Shown: in pieces, positions 1 through 6,605 of the stretch
Layout: the number at the start of each line of letters is the position of its first letter
Position numbering within the stretch: the first letter of the stretch is position 1
Assembly: GCA_943325595.2 (NCBI GenBank)
Contig: CALPQA020000060.1
Span: 1-8,444, forward strand
DNA from: Auritidibacter sp. Marseille-P8566
Lineage (GTDB): Bacteria > Bacteroidota > Bacteroidia > Flavobacteriales > Flavobacteriaceae
DNA: 8,444 bases
Direction of reading: 5' to 3'
The notes under the pieces: model-generated
What the model was told of the DNA's origin: nothing
The model's database searches: none
What the model saw: only the letters and a program-made list of their open reading frames with translations
Program-made: the position numbers and the translations under genes

Positions 1-491
1 AAATCATTTCCTGAAGTTTGGTTTCCATCAGAAATTAATACGGTTGGAAACGTTTTGTTTTTATTAATACTCTTAACACTTTTCGCAACTTCATCAATAT
101 TGGTTTGCTTTCCTTTGAAATCAAAGGTTTCCGAACTTTGAAAATCACTATCAAAACGATACGATTGCACATCAAATTTCTCTTGAATATTGGCGTTAGT
201 AGTTATTTTTTTATACACATCTAATGAAGTTCCACTGGCTTTCAAATCTACAATTGAGTTGGAATTATCAACTACAACTGCCAATGGTGTTTTTACAATT
301 TCAAAGGTTTTACGTGAAATAATTGGGTTTATCAATAATAATAAAACACCAAAAACTGTAAAAAAGCGTAAAAAAGCTAAAACCAAATACACTTTCGACT
401 TGATTTTAGCTTTATAAAAATAGTGATAATACGACAATCCACCCGCTATTAAAAGAGAAATCAATAGTACTAGAATTGTGTTTGTGGTCAT
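1..491 (-). CDS. VWA domain membrane protein, N-terminal part (cut by left edge)
   Basis: This gene starts at the ATG whose complement is at 489-491 and reads leftward without a stop to the window edge, giving about 163 residues. Two hydrophobic segments are visible, at about residues 5-26 and 34-57, followed by a soluble region that looks like a von Willebrand factor A domain. It carries a recognisable metal-ion-dependent adhesion site: DNSNS at about 75-79 (the DxSxS element), a Thr near 130, and SDG near 154-156 after a hydrophobic strand. This layout (two N-terminal membrane helices, then VWA) resembles large Bacteroidota proteins of unknown function. The role is unknown; VWA domains usually mediate protein-protein contact. 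It lies downstream of fabG on the same strand, separated by about 104 bases, so it may or may not be co-transcribed. The C-terminal part is outside the window. Confidence 0.8.
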   Translation of the reverse strand, partial: MTTNTILVLLISLLIAGGLSYYHYFYKAKIKSKVYLVLAFLRFFTVFGVLLLLINPIISRKTFEIVKTPLAVVVDNSNSIVDLKASGTSLDVYKKITTNANIQEKFDVQSYRFDSDFQSSETFDFKGKQTNIDEVAKSVKSINKNKTFPTVLISDGNQTSGND

Positions 492-557
492 TGATATTTA
501 TTGAAGAATTGAAAGAATATAACATTAAAAAATTAAAAGATTCAAAATAGTTGACTC

Positions 558-589
558 AAAAAAAACCTTTAAATTATTAAATCTTTAAA
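558..589 (-). terminator. weak terminator-like AT stem and T-run after fabG
   Basis: Read on the minus strand just after the fabG stop, two self-complementary TTTAAA blocks (complements at 584-589 and 568-573) flank a roughly 10-base loop and are followed by GG and eight T (558-565 on the plus strand). The stem contains only A-T pairs, so it would be weak. The position between fabG and the next gene and the T-run favour a terminator, but such patterns arise by chance in AT-rich DNA. Confidence 0.25.
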
Positions 590-595
590 TTTTAT

Positions 596-1342
596 TTACG
601 TAAGCATCCCGCCACAAACGTTCAATACTTGACCTGTTACGTACGCACTCATATCCGATGCGAAAAATAAGCAAGCATTGGCAACGTCTTCAGTAGTTCC
701 CCCCCGTTTTAATGGGATAGATTCTCTCCAGCCTTTCACTACATCTTCGTTTAGTTTTGCAGTCATTTCCGTTTCAATGAAGCCTGGAGCGATTGCATTA
801 CAACGAATATTACGCGAACCCAATTCTAAAGCGATAGATTTTGTAAAGCCAATCATACCTGCTTTAGATGCGGCGTAATTTGATTGACCAGCATTTCCTT
901 TAACACCTACCACAGAACTCATATTCACTATAGATCCTCTTCGGTTTTTAAGCATTACTTTTTGTACCGCTTTAGTCATATTAAAAACCGATTTTAAGTT
1001 GATATTCAATACCGCATCAAAATCCTCTTCAGACATACGCATTAATAAATTATCTTTAGTAATCCCGGCGTTATTAATTAATATATCGATATTTCCAAAA
1101 TCAGCCATTACGTCATCTACTAATTTTTGTGCTTCGTTAAAATCAGCTGCATTAGATTTGTATCCTTTAGATTGAATTCCTAAAGCATTTAATTCGTTTT
1201 CTAATGCTAACGCAGATTCTGCAGAAGAACTATATGTAAAAGCAACATTCGCTCCGTTTTGTGCAAAAACTTTAGCAATTCCACTTCCAATTCCTCTACT
1301 AGCACCTGTAATTATGGCTACTTTTCCTTCTAATACTTTCAT
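596..1342 (-). CDS. fabG: 3-oxoacyl-[acyl-carrier-protein] reductase FabG
   Basis: NADPH-dependent reductase of type II fatty acid synthesis, which reduces 3-oxoacyl-ACP to 3-hydroxyacyl-ACP in the cytoplasm. The 248 residues match the usual length of this classical short-chain dehydrogenase. Visible motifs in order: the cofactor-binding TGASRGIG at 12-19, the structural NNAG at 90-93, a catalytic Asn at about 115, the catalytic serine S143 in the NMSS stretch, and YAASK with Y156 and K160. The S-to-Y spacing of 13 is the same as in E. coli FabG. A PG motif (IAPGFIETEM) and a C-terminal GQVLNVCGGM follow, as in FabG. The start is supported by the VLEGKVAIITG opening typical of the family. Other short-chain reductases share these motifs, but the whole sequence reads as FabG. 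The fab genes usually found beside it in other phyla are absent here, and it probably has its own promoter. Confidence 0.93.
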   Translation of the reverse strand: MKVLEGKVAIITGASRGIGSGIAKVFAQNGANVAFTYSSSAESALALENELNALGIQSKGYKSNAADFNEAQKLVDDVMADFGNIDILINNAGITKDNLLMRMSEEDFDAVLNINLKSVFNMTKAVQKVMLKNRRGSIVNMSSVVGVKGNAGQSNYAASKAGMIGFTKSIALELGSRNIRCNAIAPGFIETEMTAKLNEDVVKGWRESIPLKRGGTTEDVANACLFFASDMSAYVTGQVLNVCGGMLT

Positions 1343-1377
1343 AGATTATTATTTAAATGATATTTTTTTTCAAAAGT

Positions 1378-1385
1378 CAAATATA
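1378..1385 (-). promoter_or_regulatory. fabG: candidate -7 element of fabG promoter
   Basis: On the minus strand this reads TATATTTG, an exact match to the Bacteroidota housekeeping -7 consensus TAnnTTTG. It lies about 36 bases before the fabG start codon, a sensible place. No clear TTG-type -33 element was found at the expected distance upstream, and the surrounding DNA is AT-rich, so a chance match is possible. Confidence 0.35.
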
Positions 1386-1605
1386 ATAATAATTTAAAGT
1401 AATAAATACCTCTTTTACATTAAACCTTTTTGTTTATTTTATGTCAAAACACAATAATTTAAAATTAAAAGCCTGTAAAACGCATCAAAATCCTATCTTT
1501 TTTTTAAAAATCGCTTTTGGGTAATGATGTGTATACCAATACCAAATGGTCAACCCCTTTTAATTAACTTAATAATCCCGTTTCAAAATAATTTAAACGA
1601 TAAAT

Positions 1606-1613
1606 TATCTTTA
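1606..1613 (+). promoter_or_regulatory. weak -7-like element before the sigma-factor gene
   Basis: TATCTTTA matches five of the six defined positions of the Bacteroidota -7 consensus TAnnTTTG and lies about 45 bases before the sigma-factor start. No matching -33 element is evident. It could serve basal expression by the housekeeping sigma factor, but the evidence is thin. Confidence 0.18.
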
Positions 1614-1657
1614 AGGTATTGTATGGGTTCAACAATAAAAAGTAATAGTATTGCAAA

Positions 1658-2206
1658 ATGGCAACTAACAAAAGTGATTTTACGAAGTTATATAATGAGT
1701 ACTCAGTACTTATTTATAACGTTGCGCTTAATTATTTGCAAAATGTTGAAGATGCTGAAGAAATTACACAGGATATTTTTATACAATTACATTCCTCATT
1801 ACATAAATTCCAAGAAAAATCAACTTTGAAAACATGGATTTATCGCATTACAATCAACAAATGTTTGGATTTCATAAAACATAAAAAAAGTCAAAAGCGC
1901 TTTTTTATTTTTGGAAAAAAGAGTCAAAATGAATTGGAACTCCTAAATATTTCTAACTTTGAACATCCAGGAATTGTGTTAGAAAACAAAGAAAAAGCAG
2001 CATTGTTATTTGGAATTATCAATGAATTAGGAGAAAATCAAAAAACAGCTTTTCTACTTTCAAAAGTTGATGGCTTAAGTAATCCTGAAATTGCAACAAT
2101 AATGAAATTGAGTGTTTCTGCTGTTGAATCCTTGGTTTTTAGAGCAAAAGTTATCTTAAAAGAAAAAATCGCAAATAAATTTGAAGAATACCGCAAGAAA
2201 AAATGA
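1658..2206 (+). CDS. ECF-type RNA polymerase sigma factor
   Basis: Group 4 (extracytoplasmic function) sigma factor that would direct RNA polymerase to a small set of promoters. The 182 residues hold only regions 2 and 4, as usual for the class. Region 2 covers about residues 8-78, with the core-binding stretch DAEEITQDIF at 32-41 and the -10-recognition helix around TWIYRITINKCLDFIKHKK at 59-77. A basic linker follows, then region 4 from about 112 to 172 with a helix-turn-helix at about 140-168 (SNPEIATIM and VSAVESLVFRAK). It is the first gene of a same-strand cluster, followed after 20 bases by a small membrane protein and then a periplasmic sensor. This suggests a signal-controlled sigma factor held inactive at the membrane, by analogy with CnrH. 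The start was chosen because region 2 begins right after it and no upstream in-frame ATG fits better. Target genes probably include its own operon (inference). Confidence 0.92.
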   Translation: MATNKSDFTKLYNEYSVLIYNVALNYLQNVEDAEEITQDIFIQLHSSLHKFQEKSTLKTWIYRITINKCLDFIKHKKSQKRFFIFGKKSQNELELLNISNFEHPGIVLENKEKAALLFGIINELGENQKTAFLLSKVDGLSNPEIATIMKLSVSAVESLVFRAKVILKEKIANKFEEYRKKK

Positions 2207-2226
2207 AAAATAACGTCTAAAGAATT

Positions 2227-2493
2227 ATGGAATCAAAAAACTGGATAAACGATATTCTCAATAGTAGCAACGGCATCATAAAAGTGACTCCTAGCGCATT
2301 ATTGTTAACAAAAATCCAAAATAAAATCAATATTCAAAATACCATTTCAGGTCGATGGATTTGGATTGCAGCAGCGTCATTTACAATTTTAGTTTCTTTA
2401 AATGTCAAAATGTTACTGTCAATTCCAACAAAAGCATCAGTTCCAACTGAAACAATTGTTTCGTCTGTTTCAAATTGTAATCAATTATATTAA
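2227..2493 (+). CDS. small single-pass membrane protein, candidate anti-sigma factor
   Basis: An 88-residue protein with a polar N-terminal part of about 43 residues, one hydrophobic segment at about 44-65 (beginning RWIWIAAASF) and a short C-terminal tail. The Arg and Trp before the helix fit an N-in, C-out orientation, which would place the first part in the cytoplasm where it could hold the sigma factor. I see no zinc anti-sigma (H...CxxC) motif; the only cysteine is near the C-terminus. The anti-sigma call rests on position, size and topology: it follows an ECF sigma gene by 20 bases and precedes a periplasmic metal-sensor-like gene by 6, the same set of parts as CnrH-CnrY-CnrX. The protein is not recognisable by sequence as CnrY. 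It looks complete rather than truncated, since the gene ends cleanly just before the next start. Confidence 0.7.
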   Translation: MESKNWINDILNSSNGIIKVTPSALLLTKIQNKINIQNTISGRWIWIAAASFTILVSLNVKMLLSIPTKASVPTETIVSSVSNCNQLY

Positions 2494-2499
2494 ATCGTA

Positions 2500-3117
2500 A
2501 TGAATAGATTAAAACTTTTAACGTATTCTGTAATTGGGCTCTTTTTGCTCAATGTTGGAATACTATTTTTTTTGTTTTTTTCTAGACCAAATAGAAATCC
2601 AGAACAAAATAATAGAAGACCTAAAGAAATAATTATTGAAAAATTACAATTTAATTCTAATCAAATTGATAAATATGAATCAATAATAAAAATTTACAAA
2701 GATCAAATAGATTCATTAGATAGAAGAAATAAGGAAATAAAATCTGAATTGTATTCTCAATTAAAATCACCAATTGTAAATAATGTTATAAAAGATAGTA
2801 TCATTAATTTATTTTTAGCCAATCAAAAAAGAATTGAAGAGTCACATTTCAAGCATTTCCAAGATATAAAGAGTATTTGCAATGCATCGCAACTGAAAGA
2901 TTTTAATATATTAGCGGAAGAGTTAGGTAAAATGTTTTCAAATCAAAATAGCAGACCACATGGTCCTTCCGGAAAATCATCAAGAAATGAAGATTTTCAA
3001 AGACCCCCACGAGATAAAAATCAACCAAAACATCCGCATTGGGAGGAAGACCGCCCGGGACATCCTTGCGATGAAAACCTGCCTACAACTAAAACAAAAT
3101 TTGATGATGAAAAATAA
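2500..3117 (+). CDS. periplasmic Spy/CpxP/CnrX-like metal sensor with His/Cys/Pro-rich tail
   Basis: A 205-residue protein with one N-terminal membrane helix at about 8-27, so most of it should lie in the periplasm, anchored to the inner membrane. The soluble part is a predicted all-helical hairpin with two LTxxQ-like motifs characteristic of the Spy/CpxP/CnrX superfamily: LQFNSNQ at 49-55 and ICNASQ at 126-131. Between them is an ESHFKHF segment with H116 and H119, placed like the metal-binding His residues of CnrX-type sensors. The tail from about 150 onward is low complexity and rich in Pro, Arg, His and acidic residues, with H154, H178, H180, H188 and C190, possibly extra metal ligands. 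Following sigma and candidate anti-sigma genes, it is probably the input sensor of that pair (inference). Its last codons overlap the next start by 14 bases, suggesting translational coupling. A plain Spy-like chaperone role is the alternative. Confidence 0.78.
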   Translation: MNRLKLLTYSVIGLFLLNVGILFFLFFSRPNRNPEQNNRRPKEIIIEKLQFNSNQIDKYESIIKIYKDQIDSLDRRNKEIKSELYSQLKSPIVNNVIKDSIINLFLANQKRIEESHFKHFQDIKSICNASQLKDFNILAEELGKMFSNQNSRPHGPSGKSSRNEDFQRPPRDKNQPKHPHWEEDRPGHPCDENLPTTKTKFDDEK

Positions 3118-3808
3118 ATTTTTCATAGAATTATTATTGCTTCTTTTTTTTCAAATGGCTACCTCACAAGAAAAAAAAGACACTTTATTTTTGCGCTTAA
3201 ATTTGAAATTTAAAAATGAAGAATTAGAACGTAATAAACAATATATTTCGGAATTAAAAGATACATTACAAATTGATGTATTCCGATTTTATATTTCTAA
3301 TATTAAACTTCATTTTTCAGATTCAACAACTTTTTCTGAAGTAAATAGTTATCATTTGGTAGACATCGAGGATCAAAATTCTTTACGAATTCCAATTGCA
3401 AAGAAATTTGAAAAAGTGATATCAGAGATAACTTTTTCTATTGGAGTTGACAGTTTAGCAAGCGTTTCAGGTGCAATGTCTGGCGATTTAGATCCAACGA
3501 AAGGAATGTATTGGGCGTGGCAAAGTGGATTTATTAATATGAAAATTGAAGGTAGTAGTTCGAGTTGTAAAACACGTAAAAACAGATTCCAATTTCACAT
3601 TGGCGGTTATTTGAAACCCAATTATGCTGTTAGATCCATCGAATTAAAACCTATAAATTCGAATTTGGACTTTGTTGTTGATAGTGCAGAATTGTTCAAA
3701 TATATAAAACTATCAGAAAACAATAGTATTATGATTCCGGGAATAAAAGCAATGGAACTTGCAGATAAATCTTTTGAAATGTTTAAAATAAATAGAAACA
3801 TAAACTAA
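3104..3808 (+). CDS. MbnP-family copper-binding protein
   Basis: A 234-residue exported protein of the MbnP family, whose studied members bind copper in the bacterial periplasm through a kynurenine made from tryptophan. The start was placed at tandem ATG codons (3104 and 3107), because a signal peptide follows at once (KNKFF, then a Leu/Phe-rich core, probable cleavage after ATSQ near residue 22). A longer reading from 2960 would lack that logic and lie within the previous gene. Family hallmarks: an early beta-rich region with RFYISNIKL near 61-69, the segment GDLDP...GMYWAWQSGFI at 127-144, and FHIGG at 164-168. W137 and W139 are the only tryptophans in the protein; the histidines are H70, H84 and H165. 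It starts inside the end of the sensor gene and is followed after one base by an MbnH-like diheme enzyme, the partner expected for this family. The substrate metal is inferred from the family. Confidence 0.86.
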   Translation: MMKNKFFIELLLLLFFQMATSQEKKDTLFLRLNLKFKNEELERNKQYISELKDTLQIDVFRFYISNIKLHFSDSTTFSEVNSYHLVDIEDQNSLRIPIAKKFEKVISEITFSIGVDSLASVSGAMSGDLDPTKGMYWAWQSGFINMKIEGSSSSCKTRKNRFQFHIGGYLKPNYAVRSIELKPINSNLDFVVDSAELFKYIKLSENNSIMIPGIKAMELADKSFEMFKINRNIN

Positions 3809-3809
3809 A

Positions 3810-4832
3810 ATGAAAGCCTATTTTAAATATATTTTAGTTTTAGGAAGTATCGTACTTTTTTCAATGGCATTTACTTTTTTAAAGCCTACACCACTCTATT
3901 TGGAAGTTCCTAAGGGTTGGCCAAAACCAAATTACGATTTTTCTAAAAATCCATTAACCGAAGAAGGTTTTCAATTAGGACGAAACTTATTTTACGATAC
4001 TATTCTTTCTCGAGACAACACGATTTCATGTGCAAGTTGTCATTTACAAGCTACTGGATTTACTCACGTTGATCACGAATTGAGTCACGGAATTGACGGA
4101 GAAATTGGTACTCGAAATTCAATGACATTAATGAATTTGGCATGGTCAAAAAGTTTTATGTGGGATGGTGGCGTAAATCATTTGGATGTACAACCGTTAA
4201 ATCCAATTACAAGTCCAATTGAAATGGACGAAACTTTAGCAAATGTAGTGGCTAAACTTCAGAAAACCGATAAATACCAAGCGTTATTTTTAGCTGCATT
4301 TGGTGATACTAAAATAACTGGGCAACGGGTTTTAAAAGCCCTATCGCAATTTGAATTGCAATTGATCTCCTCTAATTCAAAATATGATAAAGTAATGCGA
4401 AAAGAAGAAAATTTTTCAGATCAGGAACAAAACGGTTATAAATTATTCAAAACCAATTGTGCTTCTTGCCATAACGAACCCTTGTTTACAAGTGATAAAT
4501 TCGAAAGAAATGGTATTGCTTTAGATACAACTTTAAACGACATTGGAAGACAAAGAATTACAGGAAATACTAAAGATTATCTACTTTTTAAAGTCCCTAC
4601 ATTACGAAACATACAATTTACATATCCTTATATGCACGACGGTCGTTTTAAAAAACTGACGGACGTTATAAAACATTATAATTCGCTTGAAAACAATAAA
4701 AATTTACCTAAACAATTACAAAAACCGATGCATTTATCAGATAATGAAAGAGTAGATTTAATTACTTTTTTGCATACATTAACAGATAAAAATTTTCTTT
4801 TTAATCAACGTTTTTCGTATCCAAAAGAATAA
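3810..4832 (+). CDS. diheme cytochrome c peroxidase/MauG family protein, MbnH-like
   Basis: An exported diheme c-type cytochrome of 340 residues. An N-terminal hydrophobic segment (about 6-24) is a signal peptide or anchor. Two identical heme-attachment motifs, CASCH, lie at 74-78 and 217-221, the two-domain arrangement of bacterial cytochrome c peroxidase and MauG. Other family landmarks are GRNLFYD at 57-63, W118 in FMWDGG, P132 and E138 in NPITSPIEM, KVPTLRN at 261-267 and PYMHDGRF at 273-280. W118 and E138 are 20 residues apart, the same spacing as the inter-heme Trp93 and the distal-pocket Glu113 of MauG, so the catalytic layout looks intact. The distal ligand of the second heme cannot be fixed from sequence alone. 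The gene begins one base after the MbnP-like gene, so by family knowledge it most likely acts as MbnH, oxidising a tryptophan of that protein. Ordinary peroxide detoxification is the alternative. Confidence 0.88.
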   Translation: MKAYFKYILVLGSIVLFSMAFTFLKPTPLYLEVPKGWPKPNYDFSKNPLTEEGFQLGRNLFYDTILSRDNTISCASCHLQATGFTHVDHELSHGIDGEIGTRNSMTLMNLAWSKSFMWDGGVNHLDVQPLNPITSPIEMDETLANVVAKLQKTDKYQALFLAAFGDTKITGQRVLKALSQFELQLISSNSKYDKVMRKEENFSDQEQNGYKLFKTNCASCHNEPLFTSDKFERNGIALDTTLNDIGRQRITGNTKDYLLFKVPTLRNIQFTYPYMHDGRFKKLTDVIKHYNSLENNKNLPKQLQKPMHLSDNERVDLITFLHTLTDKNFLFNQRFSYPKE

Positions 4833-4890
4833 TTATTGTTATTTTCGTAAATATTATTTTTAAACAGATTATTTAATTAGCTAAAAAAAA

Positions 4891-6603
4891 ATGAGAAAAA
4901 TTATTATCCCTTTATTCTTGACTTTATTTTCAATAGGATTAGAAGCTCAATACAACACGATGTCAATGCCACAAGCACTTTATGGCACTACTTTTAATTT
5001 GAATATTCATGAATCAACAAAGCAATTGGTCACAGGAAATCCAACTATAACGGGTTCAATAAATAACGAAACCTTTTGGGGGCCAACATTATTTATTAAT
5101 AAAGATGACCTAGTCCACATGAATGTTACAAATAATTTAAACGAATCTACTACTTTACATTGGCACGGAATGCATTTGCCAGCCGTTATGGATGGAGGGC
5201 CTCATCAAGTTATTCCAGCAGGAACACTTTGGCAGCCGTATTGGACAGTAATGAATCAGGCAGCTACTTTATGGTATCATCCACATCTACATACAACAAC
5301 TCATGCCCAAATGACAAAAGGTATTGGAGGTTTCATAATTGTTAAAGATGCTGCAGAATCGGCACTAGCTTTACCAAGAACGTATGGAGTTGATGATATT
5401 GTTTTGGCTTTAACAAGTAGAAGTTATAATACTACATCAAATACTTTTGTTTCACCACCAACATCTGCTCGTGTTTATGGTGATTATATGCTTTCCAATG
5501 GAACTCCAAATGCACAATATACTTTGCCAAAGCAATATGTGAGAATGAGAATTCTGAATGCTGAAATAGAAAGAGGATATAATTTAGGTTTTAGTGATAA
5601 TAGAACTTTTTATGTCATAGGAAATGACGGAGGTCTTTTAGGAGCGCCAGTTGCAGTAACAAGACTACCAATTCATGTTGGAGAACGATATGAAATCATG
5701 GTTAATTTAAGTACTGATGTTGTTGGTTCAAGTATAGATTTAAAGGCTTATAATTCTGGTCAATCTCAGAGTTTTCCTGGAGGAGAACCAGGAACTGGTG
5801 GCGTTTTTGGTAGTTTATTAAACAATACTACATTTAATGTATTACATATAAATATTGGGGCAACAACTACAACCCCAATTACTTCGGTTCCAACAGCATT
5901 AATTACAAATACGTATTGGACAGCAACTGATGCAACTGTAAATAGAACACTTTCAATTACCAACGGAACTCCCGGTGGAACGCCATTTAATTTTGATAGT
6001 ACTTCTTATGATGAAACGGTAATTAATAAAACTGTAAATCTAAATGCCATTGAAAAATGGTCAGTAGCCAATACAAATCCAGCTGTTTTTGGTCACTCTT
6101 TTCATATTCATGATGTTGAATTTAAAATTGTTTCTAGAAATACAGGAACTGCTGCTGCATATGAATCGGGTTGGAAAGACACCTTTTTTATAAGTAAAGG
6201 AGAAACCGTTAGTTTTGTGGCTAAATTTGATGATTTTGCGGATTCTGATGTTACGCATCCATACATGTACCATTGCCATTTCGGGGGTCATGAGGATGGT
6301 GGAATGATGGGACAATTTATTGTAACCGGAACGATGGGCACAAATGAAAATGAATCAAATACTAGTTTCAGTTTGTTTCCAAACCCTGTTAATGACAGAT
6401 TATTTGTAAATTTGAAAGATGCAAATACAGAAATATATTACGTTACAATTGCTACAATTACAGGAAGAATTGTGATGATGTTGCCACAACCAGAATGGCA
6501 AAATGGAATTGATATTTCGTCATTAGAAGCTGGAGTTTATACTTTTCAAATGATGGACAAACAAACTAAAAGCGTAACTACAAGAAAGTTTATCAAAAAA
6601 TAG
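4891..6603 (+). CDS. multicopper oxidase (CueO/SufI-like) with T9SS sorting domain
   Basis: A 570-residue exported three-cupredoxin multicopper oxidase, which would oxidise a substrate (perhaps Cu(I) or a phenolic compound) and reduce O2 to water. The signal peptide is about 1-19, ending near LEA-Q. All four copper motifs are present: HWHG at 90-93, HPHLH at 130-134, HSFHIH at 402-407 and HCHFGGHEDGGMM at 461-473. By homology the type 1 site is H402, C462, H467 and M472; the C-to-M spacing of 10 equals that of CueO (C500-M510). The trinuclear site would use H90, H92, H130, H132, H405, H407, H461 and H463. The Met-rich insert of CueO is absent. Residues about 485-570 form a type A T9SS C-terminal domain (FPNP at 496-499, final FIKK), so the enzyme should be exported to the surface or medium. 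It follows the MbnH-like gene by 58 bases. Confidence 0.93.
   Translation: MRKIIIPLFLTLFSIGLEAQYNTMSMPQALYGTTFNLNIHESTKQLVTGNPTITGSINNETFWGPTLFINKDDLVHMNVTNNLNESTTLHWHGMHLPAVMDGGPHQVIPAGTLWQPYWTVMNQAATLWYHPHLHTTTHAQMTKGIGGFIIVKDAAESALALPRTYGVDDIVLALTSRSYNTTSNTFVSPPTSARVYGDYMLSNGTPNAQYTLPKQYVRMRILNAEIERGYNLGFSDNRTFYVIGNDGGLLGAPVAVTRLPIHVGERYEIMVNLSTDVVGSSIDLKAYNSGQSQSFPGGEPGTGGVFGSLLNNTTFNVLHINIGATTTTPITSVPTALITNTYWTATDATVNRTLSITNGTPGGTPFNFDSTSYDETVINKTVNLNAIEKWSVANTNPAVFGHSFHIHDVEFKIVSRNTGTAAAYESGWKDTFFISKGETVSFVAKFDDFADSDVTHPYMYHCHFGGHEDGGMMGQFIVTGTMGTNENESNTSFSLFPNPVNDRLFVNLKDANTEIYYVTIATITGRIVMMLPQPEWQNGIDISSLEAGVYTFQMMDKQTKSVTTRKFIKK
6315..6600 (+). other. T9SS type A C-terminal sorting domain of the multicopper oxidase
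   Basis: After the last cupredoxin motif and a short Asn/Ser-rich linker, residues about 485-570 carry SLFPNPVNDRLFVNL, a central GRIVMM strand, ISSLEAGVYTFQM and the ending RKFIKK. This FPNP, LxxGxY and basic-terminus pattern is the type A sorting signal recognised by the Bacteroidota type IX secretion system and removed on secretion. Confidence 0.85.
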
Positions 6604-6605
6604 TT

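Larger units (their letters stand above)
1343..1657. other. divergent intergenic region between fabG and the sigma-factor operon
   Basis: This 315-base AT-rich stretch holds no convincing gene: possible readings are short and interrupted, and the longest plus-strand one mostly overlaps the sigma-factor gene in another frame. It must contain the promoters of both divergent transcription units. The left end carries a good Bacteroidota -7-like element for fabG, and the right end a weaker one for the sigma factor. A T-run at about 1498-1505 and a 4-bp palindrome near 1541-1550 (ACCA/TGGT) are visible but unconvincing as a terminator or operator. If the sigma factor autoregulates, its own target promoter should be here, but no promoter can be assigned by eye because the recognition sequence of this sigma group is not known to me. 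Confidence 0.5.

Noticed and set aside
190..417. Plus-strand reading frame of 75 codons
   Set aside because: It lies opposite the VWA-domain gene, whose minus-strand reading shows membrane helices and a full metal-binding motif; the plus-strand product has no recognisable features.
1013..1494. Perfect 14-base repeat CGCATCAAAATCCT at 1013-1026 (inside fabG) and 1481-1494 (divergent spacer)
   Set aside because: Flanks differ at once on both sides, one copy is ordinary coding sequence, and a match of this length is plausible by chance in a window of this size and composition.
1474..1495. TGTAAAA followed by a CTATC-like element, resembling a possible ECF-type promoter for autoregulation
   Set aside because: The target sequence of this sigma group is unknown to me, no second copy was seen before other genes of the cluster, and the implied leader of about 150 bases is long.
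2960..3103. Longer N-terminal start for the MbnP-like protein
   Set aside because: The extra 48 residues lie inside the sensor gene in another frame and would precede and disrupt the clear signal peptide that begins at 3104/3107.
4833..4890. Possible separate promoter before the multicopper oxidase (TATTTTCG near 4839)
   Set aside because: It has a mismatch to the -7 consensus and no -33 partner; the gap is short and same-strand, so read-through from upstream is the simpler view.
5160..5345. Short plus-strand frame within the multicopper oxidase gene, and two minus-strand frames at 5766-5963 and 6061-6315
   Set aside because: All lie wholly inside a gene with complete copper motifs and show no family features of their own.
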